64,000 nt of DNA. Source: Bacillota bacterium. Its GTDB lineage: Bacteria > Bacillota > Clostridia > Lachnospirales > Lachnospiraceae. Position 1 is the first letter of the stretch. Every line of letters begins with the position of its first letter. Under the pieces are notes generated by a model. The model was given only the letters and a program-made list of their open reading frames with translations. It was not told where the DNA came from and did no database searches. Position numbers and translations under genes: made by a program. Positions 55,101 to 62,436 of the stretch are shown here, piece after piece. The stretch is from assembly GCA_023439125.1 (NCBI GenBank), contig JAEXOU010000008.1, forward strand, positions 62,001 to 126,000, in the 5' to 3' direction.

Positions 55101-55277
55101 ACCTTTTTGATATTTCTTCAATTTTTTCTTTTGTATTTCACTAGTCAACAAATCGTAATAATTATTGTTTTGAAGTTTATTAATGGTTATAATTGATTTA
55201 TCCCTCAGATTTATATCTCCTTCAGATAAATGTTCCACCATAATCCATGCTTCCAATATGTTATCTTTTTTGCTCAT
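52143..55277 (-). CDS. Large SF1 (Upf1/Dna2-like) helicase
   Basis: This 1044-residue protein has an N-terminal domain of about 270 residues that I do not recognise, then a split SF1B helicase: Walker A GPPGTGKTT (near 286-294), a long coiled coil (about 480-660), Walker B FVDEAGQALPQAS (near 763), motif III GDPSQIKPV and motif VI NVAATRAKEQF near the end. Such proteins unwind RNA or DNA and several act in phage defence. AAGGAG precedes the ATG at 55277; an in-frame TTG at 55310 is less likely. An XRE regulator lies 34 bp upstream in the same operon. No nuclease domain is visible. Confidence 0.82.
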   Translation of the reverse strand: MSKKDNILEAWIMVEHLSEGDINLRDKSIITINKLQNNNYYDLLTSEIQKKKLKKYQKGGIVVYFDIFSFNEIIDFLRRKYHLSPTEQELIVGDKFSFALYFDKELKLKSELTFLTESYYIRKYKKIPKESEFSAFEKDYRKSFEELFECPEDAEYKEYFNEVITSILQINNIAIKNCRMKALINLETDATNLHSFFVGDLEKAKTIHTDNINDYILGKAKKRIDLDSRIQSRKFNADVFRSILQPSNYPIARFPSKPQYALSFMQQVAVNLSIGYDNEQIRSVNGPPGTGKTTLLKDIFAELVVEQAYEISSLSEKFIKGSEKTKYWENAAIGNLPERIAEKGVVVASSNNGAVQNIVNELPLLSGVDEGFKGEIIGADYFNTIANSNLISEWIKDENGESHEELRREMKEESYKFWGLFSLEGGRKENMDYIITVLKHVVQYLENEYVSDSEIYCDFMKQYDEVCTYRAERQTLSNAINKLNLLLKKIADKRELYAKEKNDKQIEIEKRSAKYSEEIILVKKQIIGFETEKQAYQERLNNLRDKKDSIIQCIDALKLQKPGFFSSKKVKNEYKERSRIYSDELQKVIIEDCSIKEKIAEIEMKLKKLQADIVNKENAIALDKNLFENWSKKIEVEIIQLEKQAETLKLSIKGVEVKELDFWLDYESLQLSNPWFDIEYRRLQSQLFVSALKVRKEFLYANIKNIKAAYIIWSKQKEHLNHKVVISEAWNWINMVIPVISSTFASFSRMCANIDKETIGHLFVDEAGQALPQASVGAIFRSRHVMVVGDPSQIKPVLTLDSSVLSMLGEYYGVSQKYLSENASTQTLVDEISQYGFYKDDNKEEWIGIPLWVHRRCKYPMFDIANKISYGGNMVQGEKQNGIAMWFDIGGHATEKYVAEQGTFLREKIQEMILQNPDIIDKEKKDIIYVISPFKNVAYQLSQELRKIEFTRYDENGKPTNVGTVHTFQGKEAPIVFLVLGADEKCTGAANWAMGTENPNIMNVAATRAKEQFYIIGDKKLYLNLKSDVINNTYEIIKKFNSNV

Positions 55278-55311
55278 TTTTCTCCTTGATATTATTAAGA
55301 CAGATTTCAAA

Positions 55312-55527
55312 TTACACTTCCATTTGAACTACATCATCAAAACCACATTGTAATTCATCGCAAATTCTAGCTATGATATCCATTGATACCATCTGATCGT
55401 TATTCATTTTTGTGAAAGTACTTGCCGCAATATGAGTTCTTTTACGCAACTCAGACTTGCTCATCTTTCTGTCAATAAGTAGTTTCCAAAGAGGATTGTA
55501 GTTTACTTTTATCTCCTTATTTACCAT
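55312..55527 (-). CDS. XRE-family regulator (Cro/C1 HTH_26 type)
   Basis: This 71-residue protein is one helix-turn-helix domain: NPLWKLLIDRKMSKSELRKRTHIAASTFTKM is followed by the DIIARICDELQCGFDDVV helix, the usual HTH_26 form. The ATG at 55527 has GGAGG eight bases upstream; an upstream extension of the frame is probably not translated. It forms an operon with the big helicase and probably represses it, as small XRE proteins do in defence or mobile modules. Confidence 0.85.
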   Translation of the reverse strand: MVNKEIKVNYNPLWKLLIDRKMSKSELRKRTHIAASTFTKMNNDQMVSMDIIARICDELQCGFDDVVQMEV

Positions 55528-55675
55528 CTTTATATCCTCCAAAAAATTCATAAAAAACAATAAAATACCATCTTCTATGATACCACTTTCTATCCCTTTC
55601 TTCAATAAAAACTAATGAGAACTCGAAACATATTTCGGCGCACTTATGTATACCCTCTCGCGTGCAAAATCCAAT

Positions 55676-55732
55676 GAAAAATACCTTTCAGCGAACAGTC
55701 AGATAACCTCGCCAAAAGGTATTCATTTTTAA
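55676..55732 (-). terminator. Terminator of the RlmD gene
   Basis: AATACCTTT (55682-55690) and AAAGGTATT (55717-55725) with the flanking CAGCGA/TCGCC form a stem. The minus strand ends it with a T-tract. Confidence 0.65.
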
Positions 55733-55819
55733 CACCCTATTTTATTTTCTGATTTCATGCACATATTTTCCAGCTAATTTTTGTAGATATGTCTTTCCAA
55801 AAAGTGCCCTCAAACCCGC

Positions 55820-57334
55820 TTAAACTTGGCATTTCTTTGAGAGTAAACAGACGGTTTCCACATGTCCAGTCCAAGGGAACATATCCACTGGCCATGCTTC
55901 CTTCGCCTCATATCCCTTCTTTTCAAAATATCTCAGATCTCTCTCTAGCGTGATTGGATTACATGACACATATACAACTCTCTTTGGTGCGAGCACTGAT
56001 ACTGCATCGATGAAAACTTCTGTGCTACCGTTTCTTGGTGGATCCATTAATACAACATCGACTGCCTTTTTCTCATTCGCAAGTTTTACCATAAACTCAC
56101 TTGCATCTTCATTGTAAAAGTATACGTTCTTAATCTCATTGCGTTTTGCGTTTGCAATCGCATCTCTATAAGCATCCTTGTTCAGTTCTACACCAATAAT
56201 TTCTTTTGCATGCTTCGATGCAACTAAACCAATCGTACCAATGCCACAGTAGGCATCAACGACCGTTTCCTTTCCAGTCAATTTTGCAGCTTGAATTGCT
56301 TTGTCATATAGAATCTCAGTTTGAACTGGATTAATCTGATAAAATGACTTTGATGAAATACGAAAAACATTGCCACATAACGTATCTTCAATGTAGCCCT
56401 TACCATAAATGGTTGTCTCTCGATTTCCTAAAATCATACTATCCGAACGATCATTGATATTTACAATAACAGTCGTGATTTCCGGATGTTTTTCACGAAG
56501 CGCCTTCACAAAATTATTTTTCGATGGGAAGATCGGAGAACCTATGACTAAAACAACCATGATTTCATTGCTCACAAATCCTCGTTTTACTAATACATAG
56601 CGCAATAAGCCATAGCCTGTATCTTCATCATATGTCTTGATCTTAAATGACTTTAACATTCCGCGAATCGTTCGAATAATTTCATCTGCTTTTTGGTCCT
56701 CAATAAGACAAATGTCTACTGGAATTACTTGATGAGTTCCTTCTTTATAGACTCCAGAGATGATATTACCTCGTTGATCACGCGAGAATACTGCTTGTAC
56801 TTTATTACGGTAGTGATAAGGATTTTCCATGCCAATAATCGGATTGACCTTACAATGAGACTTCAACAGCGTTTCTACTTGCTTTTGTTTTATTTGAAGT
56901 TGATACTCGTAAGTACGATCAAGGTATTGACATGCTCCACATTTATGAAATATTTTGCAATCACAAGTTCCTTTTGTCTTTTTTTCTTTACTATTACTTC
57001 CAGTCTCTTTTATACTTTCTGTTTCTTTGATTCTTTTTCCGGTCTCTTTTACATCTTTACCTAACTCTTTGATTCTTTTTCCAGTCTCTTTTACATCGTT
57101 TTCTGACTCTTTGGTACTTTTTCTTTTCTCTTTTGCATCTTTACCTGTTACTTTTCCCTTATTACTTGATACAGATTGTTTTGCTCTTGTCGGAGTGACC
57201 TTTAACTCATTATTTCCTACTTCCAAACTAACTTTGCTAGCCTTATTCGAAGTTCTTTTTACTTTACTATTCGTTGTAATTTGTTCAAGATATCTTTGAT
57301 CAAATTTATCATCTAATTTTGATTGCTTTTTCAT
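55820..57334 (-). CDS. rlmD: 23S rRNA (uracil-C5)-methyltransferase RlmD/RlmCD type
   Basis: This SAM-dependent enzyme makes 5-methyluridine in 23S rRNA. The catalytic half has DAYCGIGTIGLVASKHAKEI (SAM site), DPPRNG and the nucleophile in VSCNPITLERDL. Four Cys (in CDCKIFHKCGACQYLD, near residues 125-138) bind an Fe-S cluster. The TRAM domain usually found at the start is missing; instead residues 1-120 are a low-complexity Lys/Glu/Ser extension with a 14-residue unit (DVKETGKRIKELGK) repeated. AAGGCGG precedes the ATG. Function is confident; the extension is odd and may bind RNA. Confidence 0.9.
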   Translation of the reverse strand: MKKQSKLDDKFDQRYLEQITTNSKVKRTSNKASKVSLEVGNNELKVTPTRAKQSVSSNKGKVTGKDAKEKRKSTKESENDVKETGKRIKELGKDVKETGKRIKETESIKETGSNSKEKKTKGTCDCKIFHKCGACQYLDRTYEYQLQIKQKQVETLLKSHCKVNPIIGMENPYHYRNKVQAVFSRDQRGNIISGVYKEGTHQVIPVDICLIEDQKADEIIRTIRGMLKSFKIKTYDEDTGYGLLRYVLVKRGFVSNEIMVVLVIGSPIFPSKNNFVKALREKHPEITTVIVNINDRSDSMILGNRETTIYGKGYIEDTLCGNVFRISSKSFYQINPVQTEILYDKAIQAAKLTGKETVVDAYCGIGTIGLVASKHAKEIIGVELNKDAYRDAIANAKRNEIKNVYFYNEDASEFMVKLANEKKAVDVVLMDPPRNGSTEVFIDAVSVLAPKRVVYVSCNPITLERDLRYFEKKGYEAKEAWPVDMFPWTGHVETVCLLSKKCQV

Positions 57335-57640
57335 CTATTCTGCCGCCTTTTCTATTCGCAACTTAGTTTGCACTAAGTGATTACTAACTGAATCATTACC
57401 ATGTTTTCTAAAGTTAAGAACACGGAAGATACAATCTTTTAATTTAAAGTAGATTATAGCAGAATACCTAAGAAAAGTAAATTCCCAACGCTTTGTACCC
57501 TTTCCATTCATTGTTTTAGATACTCGATAATAGATATAAATTCGCACGTTATAAAAGACATAGGAAACAATTGATGAGAAAGGTTACAATTCTGTGACTG
57601 CTTGCATATAATTAAGAGAATAAATGAAATGGTAATTCAT

Positions 57641-58519
57641 ATGCTGATTCATGTTGTAAAACCAAATGAAACAATTGCTACGATAGCTGCACAGTATGGA
57701 GTATCTGCTCAACGTCTGATGTATGACAATGCAATTGAAGACCCAACACATTTAGTCGTAGGGCAGGCTCTCTTAGTCTTATTTCCATCAAAGATACATC
57801 TTGTAAAAGAGAATGAAACATTATATACGATTGCAACTGATTATCAAGTTAGCGTTATAAGTCTCGTTCGCAATAATCCATATGTGATAGAGCAAGAAGG
57901 TATATATCCAGGTGAGACAATCGTTATCTCTTACGATACAACAAAAGAACGTATGATAACGACTGGTGGATATGTCTACCCATATGTAACGTACGATACA
58001 CTTGTACAAACACTACCTTTTTTAACCACAATCAATATCTTTTCCTATGGCTTCACAATGGAAGGTGATTTAATCCCTACAGATGATGAAGATATCATAG
58101 AGATTGCACGTAAATATGGTGTTGATCCTTTGCTAGTGCTAACACCTTTAGATGCAAATGGTAATTTTAATAATGAACTGGTAAGTGTCATTGCCCAAAA
58201 TGAAGATATTCAAACGAAAGTAATTACACAGCTATTAGCCGTTGTATCAGAGAAAAAATATAGTGGAGTGGATGTTGATTTTGAGTTTGTCAAAGGAGAA
58301 GATGGAGAAGGCTTTGCTACCTTTGTTAGAAGATTACGAGAACAGATGAACGAACAAGGATATGTGGTTACCGTAGCACTAGCCCCAAAGACAAGCGCTA
58401 ATCAGGTTGGATTACTTTATGAAGGAATGAATTACGCTCTTCTTGGAGAAGCCGCTAATTCAGCTCTATTAATGACCTATGAATGGGGCTATACGTATGG
58501 ACGTTTTAGTTATAAGTAA
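57641..58519 (+). CDS. LysM-GH18 spore hydrolase (SleL/YaaH-like), cut off by a prophage
   Basis: Two LysM domains (about 1-45 and 51-97) are followed by a GH18 domain (from about 105) with the catalytic DVDFE motif in YSGVDVDFEFV and LAPKTSANQVG. SleL/YaaH proteins are spore N-acetylglucosaminidases of about 430 residues. Here the frame stops at 292 residues, directly after the conserved MTYEWGYTYG, and the last six residues (RFSYK) are unrelated; about 130 residues of the barrel are missing. Prophage genes begin next. The start may be this ATG or the one at 57629. The missing 3' part probably lies at the other prophage end. Confidence 0.8.
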   Translation: MLIHVVKPNETIATIAAQYGVSAQRLMYDNAIEDPTHLVVGQALLVLFPSKIHLVKENETLYTIATDYQVSVISLVRNNPYVIEQEGIYPGETIVISYDTTKERMITTGGYVYPYVTYDTLVQTLPFLTTINIFSYGFTMEGDLIPTDDEDIIEIARKYGVDPLLVLTPLDANGNFNNELVSVIAQNEDIQTKVITQLLAVVSEKKYSGVDVDFEFVKGEDGEGFATFVRRLREQMNEQGYVVTVALAPKTSANQVGLLYEGMNYALLGEAANSALLMTYEWGYTYGRFSYK

Positions 58520-58540
58520 TAATTCTCGCGATGTCGCGAC
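58480..58540. other. Predicted prophage attachment site region
   Basis: Homology to SleL/YaaH stops within ATGGGGCTATACGTATGG (about 58485-58501). Right after the new stop codon lies TCGCGATGTCGCGA (58527-58540), two palindromic hexamers. The exchange core should be in this interval; a second copy is expected at the other prophage end, outside the window. Confidence 0.5.
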
Positions 58541-58547
58541 TTAATAT

Positions 58548-58576
58548 TGCTATAATTTACAATTTATGGTATGCTC
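58548..58576 (+). promoter_or_regulatory. Predicted promoter of the prophage lipoprotein gene
   Basis: TTGCTA (58548-58553) and TATGCT (58571-58576) are 17 bp apart, 25 bp before the start codon. Confidence 0.5.
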
Positions 58577-58601
58577 TCTCATATAAGGAGGGTATATAAA
58601 T

Positions 58602-59120
58602 ATGAAGAAACTATGCTATATCTTATTAATCACTTTGTTAATGATATCTGGATGTTCCAACAATAAAGAAGAGATAGAGGCACTAAAACATACTATTGAG
58701 GAAAAGGATATTACTATATCTGATTTAAAGAAAGAATTAGATGACATAAAAATAATAATGAATAAACTGGTCTCTGAATTGTCTATATATAAATATGTCT
58801 CGGACGAACCACTTGTTGATTTAATTCCATTGCAAGGGCCATATGATAATTATGAAGCGATTTTAAGTGAGATGGGATCTAAAATACAAGGCAAGATAAG
58901 TAACGTTTGTGGAAATCAAGGATTAACTTCTATTACGTTTGATATTACATCGGATAATGGAGCAATTTATCCAGCTTTTCTGTCTTTCAACGATGATTTT
59001 GATGACATAGAGTGCATTACTATATATATAAACTCTGAGCTTTGTTATTGCTGGTTTAGTGAATCTTTGTGGCCAATTGGTACTGGTGAATGGTTTCTTG
59101 ACAGATTATCAGGAGAATAA
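58602..59120 (+). CDS. Prophage-encoded lipoprotein
   Basis: This 172-residue protein has a short signal with the lipobox MISGC (Cys 18), a coiled coil (about 24-60, EEIEALKHTIEEKDITISDLKKEL) and a compact acidic C-terminal domain. AAGGAGG precedes the ATG. It is transcribed against the late phage genes, from its own promoter, as expected of an accessory gene expressed in the lysogen. It may alter the host surface, for example to exclude other phages. No family is recognised. Confidence 0.7.
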   Translation: MKKLCYILLITLLMISGCSNNKEEIEALKHTIEEKDITISDLKKELDDIKIIMNKLVSELSIYKYVSDEPLVDLIPLQGPYDNYEAILSEMGSKIQGKISNVCGNQGLTSITFDITSDNGAIYPAFLSFNDDFDDIECITIYINSELCYCWFSESLWPIGTGEWFLDRLSGE

Positions 59121-59123
59121 GTA

Positions 59124-59288
59124 ATGAGTAGGCTAGAAGATCAATACATAGAATTAATGAAACGCAATCGAGATTTGCGAATGGAAATACTGCTCCTTGC
59201 TGATGAATTACAGGAACAAGATAAGATGATCAGCACGAAAGAGATAGCTGATAAATTAGTAGAATTGCTTAGTCAGGGGAGGGATTGA
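59124..59288 (+). CDS. Small coiled-coil protein of the prophage
   Basis: This 54-residue frame (MSRLEDQYIELMKRNRDL, then LADELQEQDKMISTKEIADKL) lies between two genes of the same strand, with AGGAG before its ATG three bases after the lipoprotein stop. It overlaps the next frame. Its heptad pattern matches a short coiled coil, similar in style to small phage proteins. Function unknown. Confidence 0.6.
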   Translation: MSRLEDQYIELMKRNRDLRMEILLLADELQEQDKMISTKEIADKLVELLSQGRD

Positions 59289-59290
59289 CA

Positions 59291-59539
59291 TTGACTTTAT
59301 GTATCGTAGTAGCTATTATTATTTTACTAGTAGATAAATACCAAAAATCGAAAATCGGTACAGAAGAATGGTTGCAGAAAAATGAATCAAGCCCATATAT
59401 GAGGGCGGTCAAAAAACAATATATTTATACGAAGTTAAAGCCAACGCAAGAGGAATTAAATGCTTACAAAAAAAATAGAAGGCAAGGACTGGGAAAAGAA
59501 ATATTAATTAAGATTATAAGAGCTAAATACTATAAATAA
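59291..59539 (+). CDS. Small membrane protein of the prophage
   Basis: This protein of 82 residues has one N-terminal membrane helix (TLCIVVAIIILLV) and a basic cytoplasmic tail. The start is a TTG; the one at 59291 lies eight bases after GGAGG, the one at 59285 is too close. It is the last gene of a three-gene plus-strand operon that ends in a strong terminator. No family is recognised; it may work with the lipoprotein. Confidence 0.6.
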   Translation: MTLCIVVAIIILLVDKYQKSKIGTEEWLQKNESSPYMRAVKKQYIYTKLKPTQEELNAYKKNRRQGLGKEILIKIIRAKYYK

Positions 59540-59542
59540 AAA

Positions 59543-59569
59543 TAGCCCCAAGGAGTAGTCCCTGGGGCT
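59543..59569. terminator. Bidirectional terminator between accessory and lysis genes
   Basis: AGCCCCAAGG and CCCTGGGGCT form a stem of about ten pairs between convergent gene sets. Confidence 0.8.
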
Positions 59570-59575
59570 TAACTT

Positions 59576-60223
59576 TTATAACTTGGCTATCATATCATCA
59601 ATGGCCTTTACTCTCATATGTAAATCATCTATTGCAGTATTTGTCTTTTTGCCTCTAATACCATCCTCGGTAAGTCCATATCCAAACTCATTAAGTTTAA
59701 TCTGTAAGTCTTTTACTGTTGGTATATCAACCACTACTGCAGTATGTCCTTGTCTCCATAAGATATCACCCTCTTGCAAATATTTTGCTGAGGTTAGATA
59801 CTTTTTATCTGTAAGGATATCAAACTGCTTAGTAGCCTTTATAGCATTAAGCTGAGTTGCCGTGCTTATGCTTGATGATATCTTAATACCTGACGCATTG
59901 ATACATACTGCAACCATTGCAGAACAATCAGTATCACAATTTACTTTAATCTTTGATATATCAAAATTAACCGCCTGTGCTTGTTTAAAGAGCGATAGAC
60001 GGTTATATTGATTATACCCTATGTGATTGTTGTTTGCTATATCTTTTGCGACCTGAGCGATTCTTGAAGCTACTGCTTTATCTTTTGCACGAATAACACT
60101 TGTCCATCCAGTGCCACTCTTATACCAATCCCAAATTGCTACTTCCTTACCAGTTGAGTCCCCAGGTTTTCCGCCCGAGCTACGACCAGCCTCATCGTAA
60201 ACTGCATGAGCCAACTTAATCAT
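59576..60223 (-). CDS. Phage endolysin (NlpC/P60-like peptidase with peptidoglycan-binding tail)
   Basis: This 215-residue enzyme cuts peptidoglycan at the end of infection. The peptidase has a Cys in CDTDCSAMVAV (Cys 100) and a His in RQGHTAVVVD (His 160), the catalytic pair of NlpC/P60-type enzymes. The tail (about 168-215, VKDLQIKLNEFGYG) is a PG_binding_1 domain. AAGGAGG precedes the ATG, two bases after the holin stop, so lysis genes are translated together. There is no signal peptide; export depends on the holin. Confidence 0.85.
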   Translation of the reverse strand: MIKLAHAVYDEAGRSSGGKPGDSTGKEVAIWDWYKSGTGWTSVIRAKDKAVASRIAQVAKDIANNNHIGYNQYNRLSLFKQAQAVNFDISKIKVNCDTDCSAMVAVCINASGIKISSSISTATQLNAIKATKQFDILTDKKYLTSAKYLQEGDILWRQGHTAVVVDIPTVKDLQIKLNEFGYGLTEDGIRGKKTNTAIDDLHMRVKAIDDMIAKL

Positions 60224-60225
60224 GA

Positions 60226-60531
60226 CTAACCCTCCTTCGGATAGAGTTCATTGACAATACCCTCGATAAGCGCATCAACCTGGTCACTGGATAAGCTGAC
60301 GTTCTTTGCAATAAGTAACTCCTTCAGTTTTTTAGTTACATAATCTTTTTTATCAGCCCCACCACGAATCGTCTGCTCTGCAGCTTGTACAAACTTATAG
60401 GCCCACGTCATTATTTCTTCCAACTTGGTTCCTTCAAGTTTCGCTTTAATCCAAGGTACTAAGTACCTTACAATAGCTCCGATAACCAAAACAATCACTG
60501 CCTTTAATACATTAAACAATAAATCACTCAT
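60226..60531 (-). CDS. Phage holin, LLH family
   Basis: This 101-residue protein has one N-terminal membrane helix (VLKAVIVLVIGAIVRYLVPW) and a helical cytoplasmic tail (AYKFVQAAEQTIRG, then a long KKLKELL segment), as in LLH-family (phage_holin_6) proteins. Holins open the membrane for the endolysin. Its ATG overlaps the upstream stop as ATGA, and it is followed directly by the endolysin gene. Confidence 0.85.
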   Translation of the reverse strand: MSDLLFNVLKAVIVLVIGAIVRYLVPWIKAKLEGTKLEEIMTWAYKFVQAAEQTIRGGADKKDYVTKKLKELLIAKNVSLSSDQVDALIEGIVNELYPKEG

Positions 60532-60740
60532 TCTTCTACCTCTTTCTTTTTCTCTGATTTTTTTATTCCACTAAGAGCCCATAGCTCGACTGTTGTAAAA
60601 CTAAACCATCCGGCCACTAACGTTCCTGGTTCATTACCAGTATGATAAAATACAAATAAAACAGCTCCTGCGAATAACGCATTCAGCGCAATCACAAGAG
60701 CTACTATCACCTTGCTATATTTCTTTTTCTTCCTGATCAT
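60528..60740 (-). CDS. Small two-helix phage membrane protein
   Basis: This 70-residue protein has two predicted membrane helices (about 9-32 and 40-56) and charged ends with KKKEVEE. It sits between the XhlA-like and holin genes, overlapping both (1 and 4 nt). It may be a second holin or an antiholin. No family is recognised. Confidence 0.7.
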   Translation of the reverse strand: MIRKKKKYSKVIVALVIALNALFAGAVLFVFYHTGNEPGTLVAGWFSFTTVELWALSGIKKSEKKKEVEE

Positions 60741-61003
60741 TACATACCAGCCCCAATCTTAATAAATGCTATCACAATACTAACTCCAGCTGATATAACA
60801 CTTGCGACTAATGTTCTTGCTAACCATTTGTTGCGTTCTCTCAAATCATCGATATCTCTTTGCTGCTGTTCTGCTTTTTCAAATGTTTTTAGTATGCTTC
60901 TCTGATTTTCGTATACTTGGTCCTTGATTTTATCATAGCTGTCTAACTTAACCTCTATCTTGGTTAATCTGTCTAATACTTCTCTCTCGAATCCGTTTTC
61001 CAT
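60740..61003 (-). CDS. XhlA-like hemolysin/holin-associated protein
   Basis: This protein of 87 residues has a coiled coil (LDRLTKIEVKLDSY, then QQQRDIDDLRERNKWL) and one C-terminal membrane helix, the layout of XhlA, which acts with a holin in phage lysis (as in PBSX). An ATG at 61015 is possible, but the GGAGG that it contains points to the ATG at 61003. It is the first gene of the lysis operon. Confidence 0.82.
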   Translation of the reverse strand: MENGFEREVLDRLTKIEVKLDSYDKIKDQVYENQRSILKTFEKAEQQQRDIDDLRERNKWLARTLVASVISAGVSIVIAFIKIGAGM

Positions 61004-61029
61004 CTCATCCTCCATTCTTTACTAAAAAA

Positions 61030-61050
61030 AGAGACGCTTATCGTCTCTTG
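61030..61050. terminator. Short hairpin upstream of the lysis operon
   Basis: AGAGACG and CGTCTCT form a short stem preceded by an A-tract on the plus strand, which gives a T-tract on the minus strand. It could end tail-gene transcripts. Confidence 0.5.
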
Positions 61051-61114
61051 ATTAACATTGCCATTAAACCATTTGTAATTGAGTTACAATAAAATCACCA
61101 ACTTTCTTTCATTA

Positions 61115-61143
61115 TTTACATTTTTTTCAAAATATGTTATAGT
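61115..61143 (+). promoter_or_regulatory. Predicted promoter of the Big_2 gene
   Basis: TTTACA (61115-61120) and TATAGT (61138-61143) are 17 bp apart, 23 bp before the start codon. Confidence 0.6.
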
Positions 61144-61166
61144 TATCAATACAAAGGGGGTATAAC

Positions 61167-61790
61167 ATGAAAAAATTTTTAACATTATTATTATCGTTTT
61201 GCTTTATGTTGACATTGATAATTCCAGCTCAGGTAAAAGCTGAAACTAAATTAAAACTAAATAAAACCAAAGTTACTATGGATGTTGATACCACATTCAA
61301 ACTTAAACTAGGAAATCTTAAAGGTAATAAATCGAAGTGGTATTCAACAAATAAAGAAGTTGCTACGGTTTCAAAGTGGGGAACTATAACTGCAAAATCA
61401 GAAGGAACTACAACAATTAGAGTTAGATATGATAATAAATTATATAAGTGTTCTGTAACGGTAAATAAAGTAATTCCAAGCAAACTTACGCTTGAGTGGG
61501 ATAGTAAAGAAGTAAAATATTTAACCTCTGGTGTTGATTTTACACCTGGTACTTATGATATAACTTGTCTTAAAGGCAAGGCACAAATGGTTATATATAC
61601 ATCTCAAGAAATGGTAGGAGTGGACTATAAAATATTTGGAATGCTAGTCGACGAAAACACAACGTTAAATGAGAATTATGCTGGCACATTAAGGCTTACA
61701 ACGTATACTAAAGTGAAATTGGATGAAGGATATGTAATAAGATTAGATGATTCAGGTTATTTTAAAATTCAATTTTCACTCTCTGAATAA
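61167..61790 (+). CDS. Secreted Ig-like (Big_2) protein carried by the prophage
   Basis: This 207-residue protein has a signal peptide (1-25, ending VKA) and a Big_2 domain (about 28-100; WYSTNKEVATVSKWGTITAKSEG), the typical beta sandwich of surface proteins. The second half (105-207) is also beta-rich but not recognised. GGGGG precedes the ATG. The gene runs against the late genes, has its own promoter and terminator, and so is a moron-type insert expressed in the lysogen. Confidence 0.75.
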   Translation: MKKFLTLLLSFCFMLTLIIPAQVKAETKLKLNKTKVTMDVDTTFKLKLGNLKGNKSKWYSTNKEVATVSKWGTITAKSEGTTTIRVRYDNKLYKCSVTVNKVIPSKLTLEWDSKEVKYLTSGVDFTPGTYDITCLKGKAQMVIYTSQEMVGVDYKIFGMLVDENTTLNENYAGTLRLTTYTKVKLDEGYVIRLDDSGYFKIQFSLSE

Positions 61791-61804
61791 ATATAAATAG
61801 AAAT

Positions 61805-61844
61805 AAAAGATAACCTAATTAATTCACTTTGGGTTATCTTTTTT
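61805..61844 (+). terminator. Terminator of the Big_2 gene
   Basis: AAAAGATAACC and GGTTATCTTTT form an 11-bp stem followed by T residues, just after the stop codon. Confidence 0.85.
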
Positions 61845-61887
61845 ATCCTATTTATCAACCTTGCATGGTTTTATCAATTTACACCAC

Positions 61888-62436
61888 CTATTCTAGCCAT
61901 ATCTTACTTACTTCTATGATGCCACCACCAGAACTTCCAAGTGCGAGAATGTAAACTAAACCGTTAACGTTTGATAAGTCTACCTCATATTCTGTATTTG
62001 TCGGATTGTGCATACTTGTATAAGCAACGACATTACTATAAGTGCCAAAATAATATGTTGTAGCACAAGCAATAAACCCACATTGTTTATTTGAATCTTT
62101 TACTAATCTGTTGAGTTTAATTTTTAATTTATTATATTGTGTTACATCAACCAGTTTTGATGTGATTGTACCACTCTCTCCACCGTTTAAAATCACCCCA
62201 GGCCCTTGAATAAATATGTAGTCTGGATATTTTGTCAATGTTCCATAAAATTGTGCACTTGGACCTTTTGTTTCAATCCATAATCCACCCACTTTATAAT
62301 TTTCAATTCCGGTATCATATAGCACGTTATCTGGTAATGCTCCATTGCTTCCACCATTACCTGATATGATTAATCCTTTACTTGCCTTACCAATAATAAA
62401 TCCATTTTGGAAAGCTATTTGTTCGCCTTGTGTCAT
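61888..62436 (-). CDS. Phage tail-associated protein of unknown function
   Basis: This protein of 182 residues begins MTQGEQIAFQNGFIIGKASKGLI at an ATG with GGAGG upstream and overlapping the tail-protein stop (ATGA). It is Gly- and Thr-rich with many beta strands and a compact, carbohydrate-binding-like C-terminal half (KLKIKLNRLVKDSNK). It may be a small baseplate or fibre accessory protein. No family is recognised. Confidence 0.65.
   Translation of the reverse strand: MTQGEQIAFQNGFIIGKASKGLIISGNGGSNGALPDNVLYDTGIENYKVGGLWIETKGPSAQFYGTLTKYPDYIFIQGPGVILNGGESGTITSKLVDVTQYNKLKIKLNRLVKDSNKQCGFIACATTYYFGTYSNVVAYTSMHNPTNTEYEVDLSNVNGLVYILALGSSGGGIIEVSKIWLE

Noticed and set aside
57335..57547. 70-codon frame directly upstream of rlmD
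   Set aside because: No ribosome site or domain; it ends in the ribosome site of rlmD and looks like a chance frame.
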